A stretch of DNA of 64,000 bases. It comes from Ephydatia muelleri. Lineage: Eukaryota > Porifera > Demospongiae > Spongillida > Spongillidae. A program made the translations under genes and the position numbers. This document shows positions 49,901-60,654 of the stretch, piece after piece (positions within the stretch are counted from its first letter, which is position 1; each line of letters opens with the position of its first letter). Location: contig JABACO010000019.1 in the NCBI GenBank assembly GCA_013339895.1, positions 4,481,831 to 4,545,830 on the forward strand, written 5' to 3'. Below the pieces are notes generated by a model. That model was not told the DNA's origin. It worked only from the letters and a program-made list of their open reading frames with translations, and did no database searches.

Positions 49901-51002
49901 ACCTTTGTGACAACTTGAAACGCCGCCTAACTGCATCTACTGAATCACACACTTGTCCTGGTTTGACACAAGCAACACCTACAGTGTAAACACGCACAAC
50001 TTACCAGGCCTAGACTGCGTTAAGTCCGTTTGGTATGCCTTTATAACCTCCGCCTGTCACCCGCGTTGTCCGAAACTCTCTATCTTGCACAGTTGCACCT
50101 CACTGATTCGTCAGCTATATAGTGATCAAAATCAACAATCCAATTTCTCTTACGTTGGGAACGGCTCCATTAGTACTGTCTCCACAGATAGCCCAGTAGT
50201 CCAACTTTCCTTTCCTCCTATTTCGTTGGGAACTCAACCAAGTTGCCTATTTTTGTTTCCTTTGCTCGATCGTGCGTCGTCACCTCCACTAATGACCAAC
50301 ACGTGCAAAACTTAAAACCGAGCATGCGCAGATAATGATATCAAAATTAATTACTCAAATAGGCCTACAGGCTACACCCGCTAGAAATAGTCACAGATGT
50401 AGGTATCAGAAGTTTACAATGATTATAGGGATCCAATAACTTACCTGTGAGTACGCGACTCGTCGAGGTAATTATAGTAGCCACACTCATATGAATGCGT
50501 TTTCATGGGTGTGGTTAAAACGGCCTATATTCCTATTTATTGCGCACTATCGTAATTTACGGGCTAAACTGCTGCTCGCGATATGGGTGCGATACGCAGC
50601 CGATACTTAGCCCCAACTGCACACTGCACTGGACATTGACATATCTAGGTACGAGTATGTATATTGGTCCGCACATGTGCATGCCTGGATATGTATCTGC
50701 ATACCATGGCGTGGGCAAACTCTGCATATTACTGCATACGATACTATGTCACGCAGTGACAATAGCTTGTGGATCAGAGCAACCACTGCAGCAGCAACCC
50801 TCTAACGCTTCTTTCTGACACTGCAAGTTTAGCCTTAGCCCCCTGACTCCTTCCCACACACACACTTACCCCTTGTATTCCATTTGTACCCTACCACCTG
50901 GAACCACACTTAACCAATCCATTTGGGGGTTACACTTGGGTGGCACCCTTCGGGCTTCTACCCTGACCAACCACGTCAAACCCATGACCGCGTCATGGTG
51001 TG

Positions 51003-51137
51003 GTTGCACCCAAGGCAAGCCAGCACTACCTTGGTCCCGGTCGGTCAGCGGGGAGGGCCTACCACTCACCATGACCATGTCATGGTAGTGGCACATCTGG
51101 TCGCACCCAAGGCAAGCCAGCACTACCTTGGTCCCAG
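51003..51137. repeat. 33-bp direct repeat pair
   Basis: GCACCCAAGGCAAGCCAGCA followed by CTACCTTGGTCCC occurs at about 51006 and again at about 51104. Each copy has a CATGACC-GTCATGG palindromic motif just upstream. Confidence 0.85.
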
Positions 51138-51612
51138 ATTTGGCCTGATTTTGTACACTGATTTTCCTGTCACATAATATTTTCATATGTCTCAAGGGTT
51201 ACTGTCTTTCTCATCAGTGGTATGGTACATTACCAAACACACTCCACATTAAATTACGAGAAAAAGTCTTACATTGCCTATGTTTGAACTAGGTGATTGG
51301 AACAAGGGGTAGAATCTGGACTAAAGGTAAATTTATGAGGTAACCACACCCAATCCTCTACGCAAAGTTGATCAATTTTCCTATCTGGTCTCCACTCAGA
51401 AAGACAAACAGATCTGTCTGTGGCTACATGTGTGCCTATAGAGACAGTACAAGTCACAAGCCCTATCTCAATTGCAAATCAAAGTTAATGAACATAGACA
51501 CACCAATACACATGAAGTTCCATGTAGAGATGCATATCACATTTGTAAGCATTAAATCGTTCCAAGATCCTTCTCCACTAAAGCTGTAATTAATGTGATA
51601 GCTTCATCATCA

Positions 51613-52967
51613 TCACCACAGAAACAGTTTGTAAAATTTAACCAGGAAGTTGCTACACCGTTTGTGGACTAATGTTTGTATGACTTGTTTCATTGCACAC
51701 TGAGTGTTGAAAAGAGAGAACTTGATTTGAAGAGCTTCTGATTCTTCACAGAGTTTATCCCATGGAAAATGTTGATAATCAATATGAATTTCTCGTGATC
51801 TCGCAGCAAACCATAACAGTACATAAAATAGCTTTTCATAGTCCAAAATGAAATGAGCCTTGATTGGATCTTTTAGAATACATTTATACCAACGATTGTG
51901 AACAATATGCAATAGTTCCAAAGAATGCATCAAAACAGTAGTATCTCCAATTTCTCGGGAGAGTCCATAATCATTTAGTATACACTTACATGTCGTATTC
52001 TCCTTGTACAGTAGAATATTCGAAGGTGATACATCCCCATGTAAAATGTTCTTGCTATGTAAAAATTTAAAAGCAGATAATACACTTTGAACCACCAGAC
52101 GAAACGTTTCAAAACTATATTCTTCAAACTCCAGTGTTGATGATGCATAAGGAATCTTCAATAAATACCCAACATTTCAAAAGTATGGTCTTTAATAATT
52201 TGAGCCAATGCTTCGCATTGCCCTTTGCACAACTTGTGCACTGCAACTTCACTGTCAAAATGATTCCGATGGAGGGTGAGATCATAACACTTCAAGATTT
52301 TGGAATTGGAATCAACAGCAAAATTTGGGAAAACTTCCCTGTGTAAAGATGTAGATTCACACCAGCTTCACAACCTAATTCTTGCAAAACAGCTGCAGGG
52401 ATAGGATCGTGAAAAGAGGTTGATACCCTAATAACTCAGGTTTGGTACAGAGGAGACCTACTAGAAAATAAAATCCGTCCCCCAAATTATTGTCCCCTCC
52501 AAACAAGTTACAATCACAGGAACGAATCATAGTACCGTTTTCATAGAATTTAATAAAGCTGATTCTGTGTCCATCTGAACGCATAATGTAAACAAACTTT
52601 CTCTTCTGTTTTTTTATTAACTCTACGACACGATTAATCAATTGATTAATATTTCTTTTATAATTGATCAATCGGCTGTTATATACATGTATAGAACACA
52701 TGCATCGCATGCGGCGTATCACACTACAGTGCATTATCTCTGCTCTATACGCTACCACAACGACATGCCATCGCCGAAACGACCACCATCACCCTTCATG
52801 AAAAGCTCATCGCTCGGTGTCAGCTCCACCGACTCCAGTTTTTGTTTGTAACGCTCCTTTCGCTTGAAATCTGCCGATCCATCACGATTTACCATACGTG
52901 TTTTGCCCTCCAAAAAAAAAAAAATCACATGCCTCTCACGTGACGCGCGGGTTCTCACCGAAATCAT
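51613..52967 (-). pseudogene. FunK1-like (fungal-type) protein kinase, broken by frameshifts
   Basis: Read on the minus strand. The C-lobe is intact from about 52161 to 51613: HGDVSPSNILL is the catalytic loop (HGD with the Asp), NDYGLSRE the DFG equivalent (DYG), and DYEKLFYVLLWFAA resembles the D-x-E-S-x-x-Y-V-L-x-W segment of FunK1 kinases. Upstream, in other frames, are N-lobe pieces: KILKCYD with the Lys and SEVAVHKL as helix-C Glu (52300-52220), LAQIIKDHTF (about 52190), and an N-terminal extension with KFVYIMRSDGHRISFIKFY and GDGFYFLVGLL (52640-52460). At least three shifts (near 52160, 52350 and 52410) separate them, and a dispersed repeat (52669-52735) interrupts the 5' part. The first piece, 52967-52752, is basic and of unknown role. 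It could be introns read wrongly, but no fitting splice sites were found at the shifts. Confidence 0.6.
52669..52735. repeat. Direct repeat copy 1 flanking the beta-trefoil gene
   Basis: The segment with ATCGGCTGTTATATACATGT and GCATGCGGCGTATCACACTACAG is similar in order and orientation to 53964-54037. Confidence 0.8.
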
Positions 52968-53035
52968 CTATGCGACATACGGCAATGACCTCACTTCCAC
53001 AAGCTTGTCTCACACTGACGAAAGCAAGTATTGGA

Positions 53036-53058
53036 CCCCCCCCCCCCCCCCCCCCCCC
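53036..53058. repeat. Poly-C tract, 23 C
   Basis: Uninterrupted C run upstream of the beta-trefoil gene. Confidence 0.95.
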
Positions 53059-53221
53059 ATGGTTATGCCCAGGACGCTGCCGCAAAGGCACGCTACGGGC
53101 CGGGTATATTAGATAGCCGCCTCCCCCATGCACCTGGAACAGAACTGTGGGTAAGAGGCACCATCACTACTGTTCCTTAGAAATTCATCAGTTTACAGCC
53201 GCCTAATTAGAAATGCCGGGG

Positions 53222-53230
53222 TATATATAA
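53222..53230 (+). promoter_or_regulatory. TATA box of the secreted beta-trefoil gene
   Basis: TATATATAA lies 74 bp before the ATG at 53304. Transcription would start at about 53250-53260, leaving a 5' leader of about 50 bases. Confidence 0.6.
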
Positions 53231-53303
53231 ACACCGATAGTTTGGCACGCAACGTCATAAATCAGCGGCATAATTGACATCATTAGAAAGAGGTCGTATA
53301 GCT

Positions 53304-53843
53304 ATGAATAAACTCCTTATCTCTCTCGTGATCGTTGTAGCATGTCTTCTGAACGTTGTCCGTTCCACTCCCCTGCCTCCTGTAGACGTTACCAACAAGG
53401 TCATACTGTACAGTCGACTGTCCGGACGATTTGTTCGCGTCGCCGACAACGGCGCCATCACAGCTACTAATCGAAACCAAAAGTCTTCATCAGTATTCAT
53501 CATGTACTTGAAGAACTCTCAGGTTCAACTCGAACTTAAAAACAAGCCAGGAATGTTTCTGATGTTGAAGGAACTAAACCATTCAATTGCTGAAAATGCC
53601 AACATAACTACCTCTTCCCAAACTACCATCAGTCATGAATACGCTCTAGTCGTGGACTATCCTTCTGAGTCATACCTAACAGAATGGGAGAATAGTGGGT
53701 CCTGCGGCGCACTAGTTCAGATGATGGACGAGAATACAAACTGCTTCATCGCCTTTGATAGTAGCGGGAAAGTAGCAGGTCCATGCAATTTGTCAGCAAA
53801 CAATCCCGCAAGCTGCATTAGCACCCTCCCAGCTTCCTCCTAA
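53304..53843 (+). CDS. Secreted beta-trefoil protein, FGF/IL-1-like
   Basis: An intronless frame of 179 residues. I chose the ATG at 53304 (MNKLLISLVIVVACLL) because it opens directly into a classical signal peptide, with cleavage likely near VRS-TPLPP (residue 21), and has G at -3. Three repeats share the pattern aromatic-hydrophobic-x-hydrophobic...G-x-hydrophobic: GRFVRVADNGAITATN (41-56), GMFLMLKELNHSIAEN (83-98) and NCFIAFDSSGKVAGPC (146-161). This is the pseudo-threefold signature of a beta-trefoil, and the 42-residue spacing of the first two is that of the FGF core. Four Cys in the mature part (134, 147, 161, 171) could form two disulfides. N-glycosylation sequons are at 92, 100 and 162. 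The sequence is too diverged to name an orthologue; IL-1-like, ricin-B-like or other trefoils remain possible. It would act outside the cell. Confidence 0.7.
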   Translation: MNKLLISLVIVVACLLNVVRSTPLPPVDVTNKVILYSRLSGRFVRVADNGAITATNRNQKSSSVFIMYLKNSQVQLELKNKPGMFLMLKELNHSIAENANITTSSQTTISHEYALVVDYPSESYLTEWENSGSCGALVQMMDENTNCFIAFDSSGKVAGPCNLSANNPASCISTLPASS

Positions 53844-53963
53844 CAGTCAGCTAGCAACAAGGAGAAGCACGCAGGCGTGCACAGCTTCTGGCTGAAGGAA
53901 TGTCGACTTTTGAATAAGTGTACTATAAGTACGTATACTTACTGCGCATGTACATGTACATCG

Positions 53964-54037
53964 ATCGGCTGTTCTCAAGTTATCAGTGTGTATATAGAAC
54001 ATAATGCATAACATGCGGCGTATCGCACTACAGTACA
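53964..54037. repeat. Direct repeat copy 2 flanking the beta-trefoil gene
   Basis: Contains GATCGGCTGTTCTCAAG, TATATAGAACA and ACATGCGGCGTATCGCACT, in the same order as copy 1 at 52669-52735. Confidence 0.8.
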
Positions 54038-54349
54038 GGTGGGACTGTCGCATTTAAGTCGCGTATACGATCGCTCTGTTGTCAGTGCTATGTACTGGCT
54101 ATGGACCGATGCATACAGCGCATTCCATGCAGACCGCATATTAACATTTTACTACTGTAACACATTTCCTGCATGCAGATATGGGAAATTTGTATATACG
54201 CGTTACATGCAGTTCCTGCAACTCAATTCTGAATTGAGGCAAATGCACACATGTAATATGTAAACCAGTCTACGCTATATACATTTGAGTCATATCCATA
54301 CTGTCAGTGATAGGCTGGCCATCATGTCTCATTTGGAGTTGTCAATTGC

Positions 54350-54355
54350 AATAAA
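54350..54355 (+). terminator. Possible polyadenylation signal AATAAA
   Basis: First canonical AATAAA downstream of the beta-trefoil gene, about 510 bp after its stop codon. Nearer non-canonical signals are possible. Confidence 0.3.
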
Positions 54356-54660
54356 AGTATAGCAGTAGGATGCGTGCCACAAGTAAGATTTACTACGGCA
54401 AAAGCAACATGGCTATATTGCCACCACAATCACTAACTTCATTCCATCTGTCAATTGCATGTCTTTTCAAGTACTATGCATGTATGCATGCACCCATTTC
54501 GAATTCATTGTTGTAGAGATGCAATGGTATTGGCCGGGGAGCTGGGCATTGCGCTTTCCATTTAGACCGTCAAAGCCGGTCAGTTGTCTGCATGGCAACC
54601 AGGTTAATTGAACTATCCCAAATCGAAGTCTGTAAGCTTGTAATGTGGAAGACCTCATAA

Positions 54661-54813
54661 CACAACAATAGATGGAGAGACCACACCCCCTCTACCAACA
54701 CAACAATAGATGGAGAGACCACACCCCTCTACCAACACAACAATAGATGGAGAGACCACACCCCTCTACCAACACAATGAGCAATGGAGAGACCACACCC
54801 CTCTACCAACACC
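54661..54813. repeat. 37-38-bp tandem repeat, 4 copies
   Basis: CACAACAATAGATGGAGAGA followed by CCACACCCCTCTACCAA, starting at about 54661, 54699, 54736 and 54773; the last copy is modified. Confidence 0.95.
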
Positions 54814-55860
54814 CCCAGTTAACTGCGTTTCAGTCTAATTTTCCTTATAAAGGCCTTCAACGTACAATTTCTCTCTCTCCTTCAACAATAATCCTCAGTT
54901 TAATTTTGTTTACTACCCTCCCCTCACAATCCTCTTTCTCATCCACCTGCCAACATGGCTCCCTGTGCTTTTAACCTCATGGCTTCCCATGATCATCACG
55001 ATGTCACAGAAATACATGTAGCTATCTTTATAGAGGGATCCCCTGGTCTGAGGATACGCTCCAAGACTTTCATTAACCACACCTGATGCCTACCAACAGA
55101 TACACACACCCCACACTCAAACACAACATTCTCAACATGCACATGATAACGCAATCAAGCACACTTGTACGTGGTACATGCATGTACTCAACAGACACAT
55201 TATGCACACCCACACCTACACGTACACGTGTATACACTCGCACAATGTACAAGGCATGAGCTAGCACCAGTAGCTCCAGAGATCCAGCTTGTTATCCAAA
55301 TGCTAGACTATTTGAGACCCGAAAGAAATGAGTGATGATCAGTGCATGCAACACAACAAGAGATAGAGAGGACATCACCCCTCTATCAACACAACAGATA
55401 CCACAATATCACTCCCCAATTAAATGTCTCCATTCCTTCTCCCATTAAAGGCCCTTAATGGGTCCTACGCACAATTCCTCATTCTCCCCCTCCTGCTGTT
55501 CAACTCCTGTCGCCTGCCAACATTGCTTCCTGTGCTTTCAGTGACGTCATGGCTTCCCATGATCATCATGATGTCACAGAAATAGCTATCTTTATAGAGG
55601 GGTACAGGTAGACTAGAATGGGGCTGTTGTATATCAAGACTTTCATTCACCACATCTAACACATCCTACTGAACCGATAAATACACCCACAATCAAAGCA
55701 CACAAATACATGCAAATACACTGCATTCTCAACAGAAACATTAAAACACACTCAAGTACTTGTACATACATGTACATGTACTGAACAGACACACACACCC
55801 ACACACATGCACACACACACACACACACATGCATACACGTGTACACACCCATGTTTCTTT
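54661..55860. repeat. Diverged tandem duplication of about 560 bp
   Basis: Block 54661-55270 and block 55350-55860 share, in the same order, the GATGGAGAGACCACACCCCT unit, GGCTTCCCATGATCATCA with GATGTCACAGAAATA, TCTTTATAGAGGG, CAAGACTTTCATT, and a CA-rich tail ending CACGTGTA. Identity is moderate with many indels. No gene was recognised in either copy. Confidence 0.8.
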
Positions 55861-56230
55861 AACAATGTAATGCCTAAAGACACCAATTGGTGTAAAAAGT
55901 GAATAGACGCGTAATGCCGGATCACATAACAGGTACGTATGCATCAATAAAGCGTTAATGTAAGACAATTTTCTACGTTCGTAAAGTACTACCTAGTAGA
56001 AAATTAAATTATGTTACGTTCGCGCGTTGATTTGTACATTATAAAGATATTGTCTTATTGAGGGTAATCATTGTTTTTCCAGGAATTTGGAATTGGGGAC
56101 GAGTTTTGAATGGGTTGGGGTGGGACATTAAAATAATAATTCAACATAATTATAAATGTCATGCTATATTCAGAACTCATATACATATACAACATTATTA
56201 ATACATATATTATAAACACATTACACACTA

Positions 56231-58609
56231 TCAAACATATAGTCTAGATAGAATGGCCCTGGAATTGGCTCTGATCAGGGTCAAGTTTAATCTGCCATAA
56301 ATCAGATTAGTTGTTAAGGACTTGGGCTGCCCCAGTTGGGTGGCTAATCTTCCTGCAAGTCTGGAGAGACAACGTTGAGCTTCTGGTCCCCAACTTCCAT
56401 AGGACTCTACAACCAAAGGGATGCACACCCACCCTAGCTCTTCACATTTTGCATCGTTACTGTGGTGCTTCCTCTGTTCTGCCTGCATTGCTGCTGAATT
56501 TGGTGTCACACACGCTACTTGTAGGGTATTTGAATTAAGCGGGGATGTGACACAAAGATCAATTGCAGCAGGCTTGCCCAACTCCCAATTAGGGATGAGG
56601 ACATCGGCAGGACGCGTTTGTCGTGCTTCATGACCCAGACTGCTTACAGCTTCAAGCTGTGCACCCAAGCATGCACGTTGGCAGAACTCAAAAAAGGTGT
56701 CTCGTACTCTGTTGTGGCGGGAAACCACATCAGGGCCATTTTTACATGACAGAGCATGGTGACCAAATTGATCCAAAGAATGGGACATGCATTGGGGACA
56801 AAGCTGACCTTGACTGATAGGAAGGCCTAACCACCATTTAATGGCAACTTGAAACTCAGAGGGATCAAGATGAAGGTTGAGCCTTGGAGAGGGTGTGACA
56901 GAAAGCCAAGCTGATGAGTGAGGTGAGGAAATTGAAAGTAAACGAGCCCTATCCGGCAGTGAAGCATTAGCAAATAGCTTGGTAAATTGCTGGTCCTCCA
57001 ACTTAGCAGATAACAGTTTTTGAGTTAGGTTAGAAGTAGTGATGGATGTAATGGTGAGCTCATCCGTAGTAGGTACAGATGCATTGAACAGGTCAATAGC
57101 ATGCAGAAGATGTTTGCTTTGTGGAGAGCTACAGTCAGATGCAACTGCAGAAGCTATGTAAGCAGCAGGTGAATGAAGGGAAAGGCGACGAAGCCCAAGG
57201 CCTCCACGACTTAAGCTAAGTTGGGCTTGCTGCCAGGCTGCATCAGATGTGTCGACCATGGTGCACTCGGCAAAACAGTGGCATACATCATTATCAAAGA
57301 GTGCAAGACCATCAACAATCAGTGAGGGTGGAGTTGATCTAGCCAGGTGCACCAGACGACAGAAACTACCGCATAACCTCAAAAGGAGCAGTGCCACCTG
57401 GGGATCAACAGAGCCAACCTCCTCCAATTGCGTCAGTAGGTGCCGGGCCTCTGCACGCTTCTGGGCAACAAACTTGCCACAGAAAATAATGTCACCAATG
57501 GGGGCTCCAAGTATTTCAAAGTGAGGTGATGTAAACCTTTTCATGTCTGATGGAAAAAGGCGTAGGTCACACGGACTGTACAATTCGCATTTGTCAATGT
57601 TGATGTGAAGGCCTAGTGGGGGACCCAGATCCTGTATGATGGAAAGAGCATGTGCAACTGCTTGTTTGGGTCCAGCAATAACGCCATCATCGATGTACCA
57701 CTTGTGAAACAAAAGAGAACAATCCTTGTCTTCAGCAATGGCAGAGACTAAGTTTTGTAAGACCAAGCAGAAGAGTAGAGACCCCATGGGATCTCCTTGC
57801 TGTACCCCAGACTCAGAGCTAATAGTGCCCAGGGAGTGTAGCAGTGAAGGATGCTGACCGTAACACCAAAGCGTCCAAGGAAAGAGCTCTGGAAAATGGT
57901 GGAGGCATTCATCCAGGACAGCTTGCCGAGAAACCAAGTTAAAGGCATTGCGCAAGTCTATTTTGAGAACTGTGAAGTCAGTACTAAACCAATGTTCATC
58001 AACACAACTACGTAGACCATGAATTATCTTTTCAGAACCAGAGGGGCAGGCCACACCCATTTGGTGAGGAAAGAAGAAGTCTGCGGCTTTCTGCTTACTG
58101 ACAATACAAAGGCACTTACCCGTTAATCTTCTCAAGCATTCTCCTATAGCAATAGGCCGGACATCAGGTGGACAGTCTGGTTTGTGTTTCTCAAGGGCAA
58201 TGAGGCTGCCACCTGCTAAGTATTTTGCCACCTGAGATGGTACCTGGCCTGAAGCAAGCAAGTTGACAATCTCTATAATAGAAGAAGTGATTGGGAGTTG
58301 TAGGGGAACCTCAGCAGCATCTATTAAATGCTGAATGCGCAAGCCAGACGGACCACATGCTGTATCCTTAGGGAATGAGTTAAGGACTGCCATGATGTTG
58401 AAGTTAGGAGGCAGGAGAGGTTTGGTTGACTGGGAACAAATAGGTGGACATGGTAGTGCACTTTTAGGGTGTTTTGACTGCAGGAGGCCCCAGGTGGTGT
58501 CATTATTGGGTGCTATTCCTCCAGAAGTGAGAACTTGACAGGCCTTTGAAAGAAGTCCCTCCCTAGCTAAAGAAACAGCATTAAGGGCATAGTTGGGAGT
58601 TCTCTGCAC
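56231..58609 (-). pseudogene. Reverse transcriptase with C-terminal PD-(D/E)XK endonuclease (792-codon open part)
   Basis: The RT domain carries FPKDTACGPSGLRIQHL near the N-terminus, LKIDLRNAFNLVSR (first catalytic Asp), GVQQGDPMGSLLF, and the YIDDG box (about 57684-57700). After a thumb region comes a zinc knuckle, CPQCMSHSLDQFGHHALSC, then the endonuclease with RPADVLIPNWELG and IDLCVTSPL carrying the acidic residues, and GRLNLTLIRANSRAIL near the end. The knuckle plus restriction-like nuclease downstream of RT is diagnostic of the RLE class of target-primed retrotransposons. The core is open throughout, but it has no ATG in frame before RT because of the upstream frameshift, so this copy is not functional as it stands. 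Confidence 0.85.
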
Positions 58610-59240
58610 GCATATGATGGACAGGTTGAGAGGAAGACTGAGATAGCATCCGTTCCCATAGAGAGTGGAGTTCCCCTTTAGACCATAGGTTACATAACTG
58701 ACTGACTGATATGGGCTTGTGATGACGTCCTCTCCGCTTGGGAGGAAAGAGAACAGATTTGGGAAGCATTAGAAGTTTAAGCCAAGCCTGCTCTGAGTTT
58801 TCATGTACAACAGCCATTAAGGTAGATGAAAGGACTTGGGCGAATGCTTGTTTGTCACGAGATGGAATGTGACGGATGGTGTTGCACTTAGCTTGAAAAA
58901 CATCAGTCAAAGACGGTAGTGACAGTGGTGGATCTATAGCTTCATCAAAGCAAGAAGCGGGTACGTTGAAGGAATGGGAACACTTCCGCTGGTGAGAGGA
59001 GTGATGTGAGTTGGCCACTAGTAAAAGACAGTTGGGACAGATAAAAAGATCTTGCTCTGCAAGCCAAGATTGAGGAACAGCACCAGGGAATAAGCCTTGT
59101 GCGTGAAGACCCAAGTGGTGACGCCACATAGTGGGAGCGATAAGTTCAGAGCAGCCTAGGACAACACAGGCCTTTTTGTGTTTCAAGGTGTGTTGCGAGT
59201 GTGTGGTGAGTTCATCGGTCGTGTGTACTGAAGGCTGCAC
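58581..59240 (-). pseudogene. Zinc-finger N-terminal part of the RT element
   Basis: Frame of 219 codons containing CVVLGCSELIAPTMWRHHLGLH and CPNCLLLVANSHHSSHQRKC, i.e. C2H2-type DNA-binding fingers such as precede RT in RLE elements. The frame is open upstream to the TAA at 59373, where another finger-like start (CIVQGCSECVVL) is visible. It overlaps the RT frame by 29 bp in a different phase, marking a one-base frameshift between about 58600 and 58650. Confidence 0.7.
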
Positions 59241-59372
59241 AGCCTGCTCAAAAGCAGGAGCTAATGGAGGAATTGGTAAGACTACACACTCAGAACAGCC
59301 CTGGACAATGCAGGGTTTGCCTTTAGAAATGACCCGCTGCGGCGAAGGTTGTTGCGGTGGTGGCCGTGGAGG

Positions 59373-59681
59373 TTAAGGTGGCGACAAAGGCAGGGATGAT
59401 GTCAATGAATTCATTGATGATTGTGGTAGAGTCGATGAATGTGGTGAATAAGCAGTGTCACTAGGTGGAGCGGTGTCACTAGGTGGAGCAGAAGCCAACA
59501 ATGAAAACGACGATTCCGTATCTGCTATAGATAACGATGCGCTTGAATTAGAACAACCTTCATGCTTCATCGGGAGACAGTTTGAACATGGCTGGAGTCT
59601 TTTCACACATGCACACGACTTACAACGCGCAAACTTTCCATTACACGAACAACACTTCTTCTGTCTAACAGATCCAGACAT
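59373..59681 (-). pseudogene. Cys-rich N-terminus of the RT element, ended by a stop
   Basis: Starts at ATG 59681 with a compact cysteine cluster of ten Cys in the first 45 residues, then a Ser/Pro-rich linker. It ends in TAA at 59373-59375, while the same frame stays open afterwards, so one point mutation separates it from the finger region. Confidence 0.65.
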
Positions 59682-59780
59682 TCAGTTTTTTCCTCTGTTG
59701 TATGGTCACCGCCCTGACATAATTATACTGTTATTACGTGAACATGTACAATGTAATTTTTAGTTGTGCATGTTTAATAC

Positions 59781-60447
59781 TTATGCACAGCGTTCTCCCA
59801 AGTTAAGCCATCGCTTGTATACGTTGTTAATAAAAGTAGCATAACTGTTGCACTGTAGGGCGCTTTTCGTGCGTGGGTTTGGAATTTCTGGACCTTCTAT
59901 CGAAATGAACAATGTGTCATCAAGGTGGTCGTTGGTTAACTTTGTCCGGTCAAAAGTCATTATTCTATTCATGGACGAGAAAGAACGCTCGACGACAGCA
60001 GTTGACACGGGCAACGACAGGACTCTAATCGCCACTGTGCGAAGCGCAGGAAAAAGCTTTGCGTAGCTTTTGTTTGTTGCCGCTAATTGTTTCAAGTCAA
60101 GTGGCTCATCCTGTCTGACGAAAAAGCGCCACTCATCTTCAATAACTGTCGCACATGATGGATCGATACCAATCGCTATGCATGCCTGTGTAGAAAAATA
60201 AATAAAATTTTAAATCGTGAAATTAATAACTTACACTTTGCCAATCAATTGCTGGATCACAATTGGAAAATTTCGGCAAAAACGCAGCCAGAGGCGCTAT
60301 TGAATCGACTAACCGTTCTTGCATGTTATCAGCTATGGAATCCCAGTATTGAGTGGCTTGAACATGAAGACTAACCCTAACCCGCATCTCACACAAGAAA
60401 GGTGTAACCTTCAGATTTATGCAGCTGTAGTCAATTTTATAATCTTC
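59781..60447 (-). pseudogene. hAT transposase C-terminus, two exons
   Basis: The exon 60185-59781 contains the hAT dimerisation region: FPALRTVAIRVLSLPVSTAV and VERSFSSMNRI, followed by a variant of the LTNDHL-type helix. Upstream, exon 60447-60235 (GAAGATTAT after a CGCAG acceptor) encodes more of the helical domain (FLPKFSNCDPAIDWQS) and joins in frame across a 49-bp intron (donor AGT-GTAAGT, acceptor CTACACAG). The catalytic part further upstream was not recognised, so this is a fragment or a domesticated exon pair. It sits head-to-tail, on the same strand, 99 bp upstream of the RT element. Confidence 0.75.
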
Positions 60448-60654
60448 CTGCGAAAGATGTACTGCCTGTTTTACCCACTATAGGTTTCAAAAAGACCAAT
60501 ACACACATTCCATTCATTTGTATACAAATGCTAACCATCTAGCGAAATCTATATCCCACACCAATCTCATCACAAAGGAAGTGCCAAAAAAACCCCTAAA
60601 GGAATCCTATTTCTACACACTTTCAGGGAGATCCTGAACACACACGTACAGCCT

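Larger units (their letters stand above)
46510..51612. other. About 5 kb without a recognisable gene
   Basis: Short open frames only. One stretch (48728-48895) reads as a compact Lys/Glu-rich frame on the plus strand (KVPSIYKVSELLKKFLND) that could be an exon, but I recognise no family. Minor repeats are listed separately. No tRNA, snRNA or histone gene was seen. Confidence 0.5.
56231..59681 (-). mobile_element. Non-LTR-type element with restriction-like endonuclease, 5' part broken
   Basis: Three minus-strand frames together form one element protein. 59681-59373 holds a Cys-rich cluster (KKCCSCNGKFARCKSCACV), ended by a TAA at 59373-59375. The same frame reopens and continues to 58581 with C2H2-like fingers. 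The rest, in a frame shifted by one base, is the reverse transcriptase and endonuclease (58609-56231). The order zinc fingers, RT, zinc knuckle, PD-(D/E)XK endonuclease is that of R2-like elements. The family is common and repetitive in metazoan genomes. No poly-A tail, ends or target duplication were recognised. Confidence 0.8.

Noticed and set aside
53274-53303. Upstream TTG start for the beta-trefoil gene
   Set aside because: The ATG at 53304 opens the signal peptide; the upstream codons would add a charged extension before it.
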